From positions 1 through 12,114 of the forward strand of contig RCSS01000271.1 in assembly GCA_004000155.1 (NCBI GenBank): 12,114 nucleotides of DNA. Direction: 5' to 3'. How positions within the stretch are numbered: the stretch's first letter is position 1; every line of letters starts with the position of its first letter. The notes under the pieces were generated by a model that made no database searches, was not told where the DNA came from, and was given only the letters and a program-made list of their open reading frames with translations. Positions 7,624 through 12,114 of the stretch are shown in pieces. Source of the stretch: Tubulinosema ratisbonensis. Taxonomy: Eukaryota > Microsporidia > Tubulinosematidae. A program made the translations under genes and the position numbers.

Positions 7624-7810
7624 TTATATTTGATATAACCCCCCTTTAAAAGTAAAAAACAAATTTAATGATTGGTCTATAATATATAGAAAGGCTTTAT
7701 AAAGAAAACATTATTAAAAGGTTTTGTTCTTCTAGATCGTATTAATATTAAAAAGAAAACAGAAAGCTTGCGATCAGCAGCTATCTAATGTTACATTTAT
7801 TTTATTGATA
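7605..7810. repeat. Possible degenerate dispersed repeat (related to 4293-4375)
   Basis: Holds ACCCTGTT at 7605 and GCTATCTAATGTTAC at 7780-7794, followed by an AATTTGTAGTTCTTATAA-like stretch. These are collinear with blocks at 4293-4375, with a much longer gap between them. The 15-base block differs at a single position between the two loci. Confidence 0.25.
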
Positions 7811-8512
7811 ATTTGTAGTTCTTATAATCAACAATAATAAGTTTTTAAAGTGCAGGTTTTATCTTAAACTAAGAAAATTTTCCAAGATTATTAATTATTT
7901 TAAATAATAAGTAAATTTTATGTTATAAATCAATCTATACACTGATATTTGGGCTCTTTTATGGAGCACATTTTTGTATTTTAGTTTTAATAAATTTTTA
8001 TGCTTTTCTTGTTATTCATGACTTTAATTTCTTGTAGTATTTTTATTAGTTTAATCTTAAAAAAATTTCTAAGATAAATTTATAGTTTCGGGTGTTATTT
8101 GTTAATTAAAGTTATGCTACTCTAAAAATTTCTGCTTATATTTTATATAAGTGTTCTAGGAATTTACCTGATAAAATATAAAAGTATTTTATTTGTTTAT
8201 CAATAACCATAAGATGATAGCATTGTGTGTTCTTATGCTGACAAAAATNAATTTTCCATAATTCTAAGGGTATTTTAATTTATAAATAGAAAATAAATTT
8301 TCTTATTTAAGAAGTTTTAATCTCATTTTTACGAATTAATTTAAAAATAAGTTTTGATAAAAAAGACAAATATTTCTTTTTTTAAAGTAGCATTAAGATT
8401 TCATTTTTAAATTATTTTCTACTTCTTTTTCAAAAAATTTAAAGTAATTTAATTTGACATTTTTTCATCAATTGATTAATTAATTATTTTTTAGGTAAAA
8501 AAATAAATGAAT

Positions 8513-9562
8513 TTATTTAAGCCCTGATAAATCATTCAAACAAACTTTGTTTGGTTTTACTGTCATTTTACCAATCCTCTTATTTAGCTCAATAGCATTA
8601 AGAAAATCATCAACACAGGTGTATTCGTTATACTCTTTTTTGTCTAACCCATTCTTTAAAGGAGAAAATTCTAGTATTCTAGGAACATTCATTGCGCCTA
8701 CTCTTTGAGAAAAAATAAAAGAATCAAAAATAAATAATTCTTTCTTGTACCCTTCTATTTCTTTGACCTGGTCACCTTCCACTACTTTTAGTTTCTTTCT
8801 CGAAAAATGGTAATCCAATACTATTGATTTTTTAAAAAAATTAGTATCAAAAAAGTGATTTATGATATTTGCTTGTGCTTCTTCTTCATGTTCTTCTGTT
8901 GTCTCATTAACTGTGTCATATTCTTTGATTATAAGTTTGTTGTTTTGGTTTACAAAAATGCCTGCTTTTTCATTTTTTCTTTTTGTGACACTTTTTGATA
9001 AAATTTCGTAATTCTCTTTTAAAAAACAGCCTATTGCCACTGGGTCTATTATATTTGCTAAGATATTATCCACCCCAACTACGTTAAGTATCTTACACTT
9101 AAATTCAACATCTTGCAATGCTTGAAAAATGCCTCCATTTCCATTAGGAGAGAAACATTCCACCGGTTGCTTATTTAAATCTATGCACTGAACATTCCTT
9201 TGTCTAACAAACATAAAACCATCCTTCAAATATTCTCTTGTTTTTTCATCTGTAAATTCTGAGGTCATAACATATTTCTCTAACTTAACACCATACTTCT
9301 TTTCAATTTGGTTTATTTTACTTATAAATATATCAAACAATGACAAATTCAGNTTCTTTAGTTTATAACACCCTTTAGGACCATCATAACCAAGCCTGGT
9401 TCCCTGACCGCCACCCAAAATAAGCAGTCCTACTTCATTTCTCAAAATTGCTTCTTCACCTATTTTTTTATAATTTACTCCCTGTTCATTTAATAAAAGA
9501 TTGGAATATGGTTCATGAAAATTTTTACTTCCTTTTTTTAATATTTCCTCGAAATGTTCCAT
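8513..9562 (-). CDS. UAP1: UDP-N-acetylglucosamine pyrophosphorylase (short microsporidian-type form)
   Basis: Makes UDP-GlcNAc and pyrophosphate from UTP and GlcNAc-1-phosphate, the last cytosolic step before chitin and GPI-anchor synthesis. In a microsporidian its main use would be the chitinous spore wall. Visible motifs, in order: the nucleotide-binding loop LGGGQGTRLG (49-58) with PKG (62-64), MTSEFTDEKT (99-108), the uridine-binding PNGNGGIFQAL (139-149), GVDNIL (163-168), INHFF (234-238) and EFSPLKN (298-304). These are the eukaryotic UAP1 signatures rather than bacterial GlmU. At 349 residues it is much shorter than the human and yeast enzymes (roughly 480-520). It lacks most of the N-terminal extension and the C-terminal lobe, as expected for reduced microsporidian versions. 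Codon 70 reads AAN because of an ambiguous base at 9353, so the residue is Lys or Asn. Residues 220-229 form an acidic insert. The gene is intron-free and converges on paralogue B. Confidence 0.95.
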   Translation of the reverse strand: MEHFEEILKKGSKNFHEPYSNLLLNEQGVNYKKIGEEAILRNEVGLLILGGGQGTRLGYDGPKGCYKLKXLNLSLFDIFISKINQIEKKYGVKLEKYVMTSEFTDEKTREYLKDGFMFVRQRNVQCIDLNKQPVECFSPNGNGGIFQALQDVEFKCKILNVVGVDNILANIIDPVAIGCFLKENYEILSKSVTKRKNEKAGIFVNQNNKLIIKEYDTVNETTEEHEEEAQANIINHFFDTNFFKKSIVLDYHFSRKKLKVVEGDQVKEIEGYKKELFIFDSFIFSQRVGAMNVPRILEFSPLKNGLDKKEYNEYTCVDDFLNAIELNKRIGKMTVKPNKVCLNDLSGLK

Positions 9563-11254
9563 GTTGTTTTTTTTTAATTTTTTTTATGTTTCAAATTTTC
9601 AATAAGCTTTCTTTGTTTGAAAAAGGGGTAAATAATAAAATACTATTTAAATGGTTATAATTATAATTTTTTTTGGATTTAAGATGTTTAATTGGATTTT
9701 TTAAAAATTATACCAATTATTATTTTAAGATATAATTAACCTTTTCTTGGCTTAGAATCAAAAGGAGAGTTAAATTATAAATAAAAATATTATTTATTTT
9801 TTCTTAATATTAAGATTTTTAAAAAGGGGGTTAGTTTTACATAATTTAACAAAAAAATAAAAAATAATTTCTAACGTAAATTTAAAAATTATAATTAAGA
9901 ATGAAATATTTGTAAAAAAGCCTTTAAATTCAAAACAGACTAGTTTTTATCTGTTTATTTTTCAAATAAATAATTATTAATTAAAAAATATATTAAAAAT
10001 TTTTGTACTATTGCTAATTATAAATTAGTTAAGTTTAAATTGAAAAAATATTAAAAAAATTTGTTTTTTATTGTACTATTTTCTATCTCTTAAAAATTTA
10101 AAAACAATACATCTACCTTTTAAATTATGAAAATATAAACTTAATCCCTCTTCTCTTGTACAAAAATATAAATTAATATTACAATTATAAAACATTTGTA
10201 AAAAATCAGTTTATGAAACATTTTATTTTATCTTTTGCTAACTCTCTTTAAGTAATCTTCATTAAATTTCCCGAGAATAAATATAAGTAACCGCAATTAT
10301 CTGGCTTATATATAAAATATAATATATGTTTTAATCACAATCTGTATTTGATACAACTATATATATGTTTTATTGTGGTATTTTAGAGGTTAAAAATTTA
10401 AAAGAAAAAAGCCATTAGATTTAAAAAATATTTTGTGATCCAATGAAATTTTTTTTGAACTTATAAATAATAAAAAAATGGGATAAAATGCTTAAAAATA
10501 ATATAAATAATCAATAAAATGTTTTCAATTTACTTGAATATTTAATCTTACATGTAATTATATAAAAATGATATCTTAGTATAAAAAAATAATCAAAAAT
10601 TAATTTGTAATGCAGAAACATAAAATAATTCTGCTTAAGCTTTTATTAAATATTAAAATTCCTTTTTCGTATTATCAATGATAGAAGAAACTGAACCCCG
10701 GAATAAAATCAAATATTTTTGTATGATTTTGTTTCGATATTACATTAGTTGTAAATTAATCAAAGCTTTTTTGTGGAGACTAAAACATCATAGATAATAA
10801 ATTAATTTTATCTTTATTGTTTTTTATCTTGAAAAAATATTTCTTATACAGAGTGTATTGTTATTATCTATACAGTAAAGTAAATAAAATGTAAGCCATA
10901 ATTTTATTTACATTCGCTCGGGATTTCAAAATTCCTCTTTTTAATTAATATACAACAATTTTATGTAATTTGTTTATAAAAAACTGTTTTATTAAGGCTT
11001 TAAATTTTTTTTTATAATTCGTGTGTTTTTAGAAACAAAAACTTATAAAAATTATATCTTCGATTTACTTGCTAAAAGCATTTTTTATTTGATAGATAAA
11101 TATTAATAAAGTTAGATAGAATAAGATAACTTAATTCTACAATCAAAATATCAATAGAACTCGAACTTAATTTTAAAAATATTGTAAATCCAAATTTTTA
11201 CAACATATTTAAAAAATAAATAAAGAATGTTTAATTTTAAAATTTAGTAACTAT
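9563..11254. other. AT-rich intergenic region between UAP1 and the pseudogene
   Basis: Apart from the UAP1 upstream region at its left end, I see nothing to annotate in about 1.7 kb. There is no long open frame, tRNA-like arm or clear repeat, and the only relief in the A/T background is a few short G/C patches such as those near 10693 and 10915. The rightmost part lies downstream of the pseudogene stop. Confidence 0.6.
9623..9630 (-). promoter_or_regulatory. CCCC motif upstream of UAP1
   Basis: On the minus strand TTACCCCT lies about 62 bases before the UAP1 start codon, and no ATG intervenes on that strand. It resembles the CCC signal of the A and B genes but is much further from the start. 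It could mark a longer leader or be unrelated. The stretch between is mostly A-runs. Confidence 0.3.
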
Positions 11255-12114
11255 TCAGGCTATTACCTTAAAATAAGCTTTACATTTTAAAGTCAACTCT
11301 CTAAGCTTTATATCATATACGTTGTCGCATTTGTCTTTGTTTTTGCTAAATTTTTTTGTAAAAAATTGTAACTCTCTGGGCTTAATTGATTTTTTCTTTT
11401 TAAAATACAAAATATTGAAACTTGTCGATATTCAATGTTTTGATTTGATAAATTGAGGATTCCTTTTCTTTTTTTATTAGATTATGCTTTTTTTGAGTGA
11501 TCATTCTATTGAAGGTGTCTGTTCGCTTAAATTGATCATATGGAATTAGATCATCAAATTTCACATTTTTTAATTCTTAAATATTAGATATTCTTGGAAA
11601 CTAATAAAAGTTTTATAAATCGAAAATTTCATATGGTTTTTATCAGATATTAAATTAGCTCCAGAAACATAAGAAGCATCTCATTTCAAAGACAAAATAA
11701 TGTAAAAAATTTGAATCGGTAAAAACAAATGATGAGTTAAAATTATTTAAGTCAAAAAGATGTTTAAAATTGTCCCATATATGATATGTTTTGGATATTA
11801 TTATTGAAAAAATAAATGTAATTTTTTATAATAAGTTTAAAAATGATCTTCTTTGAATTTCTTTTTTAAAAAAATCATGTTCGGGAAATAGATAGATAAT
11901 AATTTTTAATTTGAGGTTTTCAAAAATAATATCAAATAACCATAAAAACCTTTTAGATAAAACTTCTTTTTTTGTAGAATAGATCGTAAATCTAAGCGTT
12001 TGGAAATATTTCTGGATTTTCTTGATCCAGGCCTTTTGAACATCTTCGGTATAATTTTTAAGTATTCCATTAAATTCTATTTTTATTTGAGNCNANNTTT
12101 TGNTACNACTATTG
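11255..12114 (-). pseudogene. Broken third copy of the paralogue A/B family, C-terminal part, truncated by window edge
   Basis: Read on the minus strand, this stretch matches the last 280 or so residues of paralogues A and B in order. Recognisable pieces are FNGILKNYTED (12074-12042; B has FNSILEKYTEE), SFVFTDSNF just before FVFEMRCFLC (11696-11667), a KFSIYKTFISF block, VKFDDLI (11564-11544) with YDQF, an IYQIKTLN block, and a terminal LTLKCKAYF segment ending at the TGA at 11255-11257. The frame is broken: a TAA at 11826-11828, a frameshift just after the FEMRCFLC block, another before the VKFDD block together with a further stop, and at least one more near the C-terminus. Some blocks resemble A more and others B, so it is a separate copy, not a recent duplicate of either. 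Its N-terminal half, if present, lies outside the window. The six N near the edge could hide sequence errors but cannot explain the internal lesions. Confidence 0.88.
12092..12107. other. Cluster of ambiguous bases at the window edge
   Basis: Six N lie within 16 bases (12092, 12094, 12096, 12097, 12103, 12107), with isolated N at 8249 and 9353. This indicates a low-quality contig end. The homology of the pseudogene reaches up to this cluster and cannot be followed through it. Confidence 0.9.

Larger units (their letters stand above)
6923..8512. other. Intergenic region between paralogue B and UAP1 (convergent genes)
   Basis: About 1.6 kb between two genes that point at each other, so it should contain two 3' ends and no promoter for either. 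I see no open frame worth calling on either strand. It contains a small hairpin (7601-7623), the possible degenerate repeat at 7605-7810 and one ambiguous base (8249). I saw no recognisable similarity to the A/B family here. Confidence 0.6.

Noticed and set aside
9448..9660. 70-codon plus-strand open frame overlapping the start of UAP1
   Set aside because: Antisense to the conserved UAP1 N-terminus and composed mainly of Phe, Leu and Asn.
1..12114. Bacterial, phage or CRISPR content
   Set aside because: No ribosome binding sites, operon packing, spaced repeat array or prokaryotic protein families; UAP1 is of eukaryotic type.
1..12114. Origin from another AT-rich eukaryote such as an apicomplexan or social amoeba
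   Set aside because: Not excluded outright, but the very short UAP1, the CCC start motifs and intron-free genes fit a microsporidian better.

Overview
The window looks like a piece of a very AT-rich, intron-poor eukaryotic genome, most likely a microsporidian. I cannot resolve the genus. Three things support this. The one recognisable housekeeping gene is an unusually short, intron-free UDP-N-acetylglucosamine pyrophosphorylase of eukaryotic type. The two large genes are intron-free and carry a CCC motif exactly five bases before the ATG, as is known upstream of microsporidian starts. They also belong to an unrecognised family with a decayed extra copy nearby, as in expanded lineage-specific families. 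There are no bacterial-style operons or ribosome binding sites. Eight ambiguous bases (8249, 9353 and six between 12092 and 12107) suggest a draft contig whose right end is poor.

Layout: 1-452 is AT-rich upstream DNA. 453-2510 (+) is paralogue A, 685 aa. 2511-4858 is a long non-coding stretch. It holds a sharply bounded GC-richer island at about 3128-3350, with hairpins and an internal repeat, that may be a structured RNA gene. 4859-6922 (+) is paralogue B, 687 aa. 6923-8512 has no gene that I can support. 8513-9562 (-) is UAP1. 9563-11254 is AT-rich and empty apart from the UAP1 upstream region. 11255-12114 (-) is a broken third copy of the A/B family; its reading frame is interrupted by stops and frameshifts, and it runs off the window.

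How the parts relate: UAP1 makes UDP-GlcNAc, the precursor for spore-wall chitin and GPI anchors. The A/B family has no recognised function. Each member has a short hydrophobic N-terminus, a variable low-complexity N-terminal half, a basic nuclear-localisation-like cluster, and a conserved C-terminal domain of about 370 residues. The pseudogene preserves the last 280 or so residues of that domain. This architecture would fit secreted proteins aimed at a host nucleus, or simply nuclear proteins of the organism itself; the sequence does not decide. Genes A and B also share upstream elements, which suggests a common promoter design.
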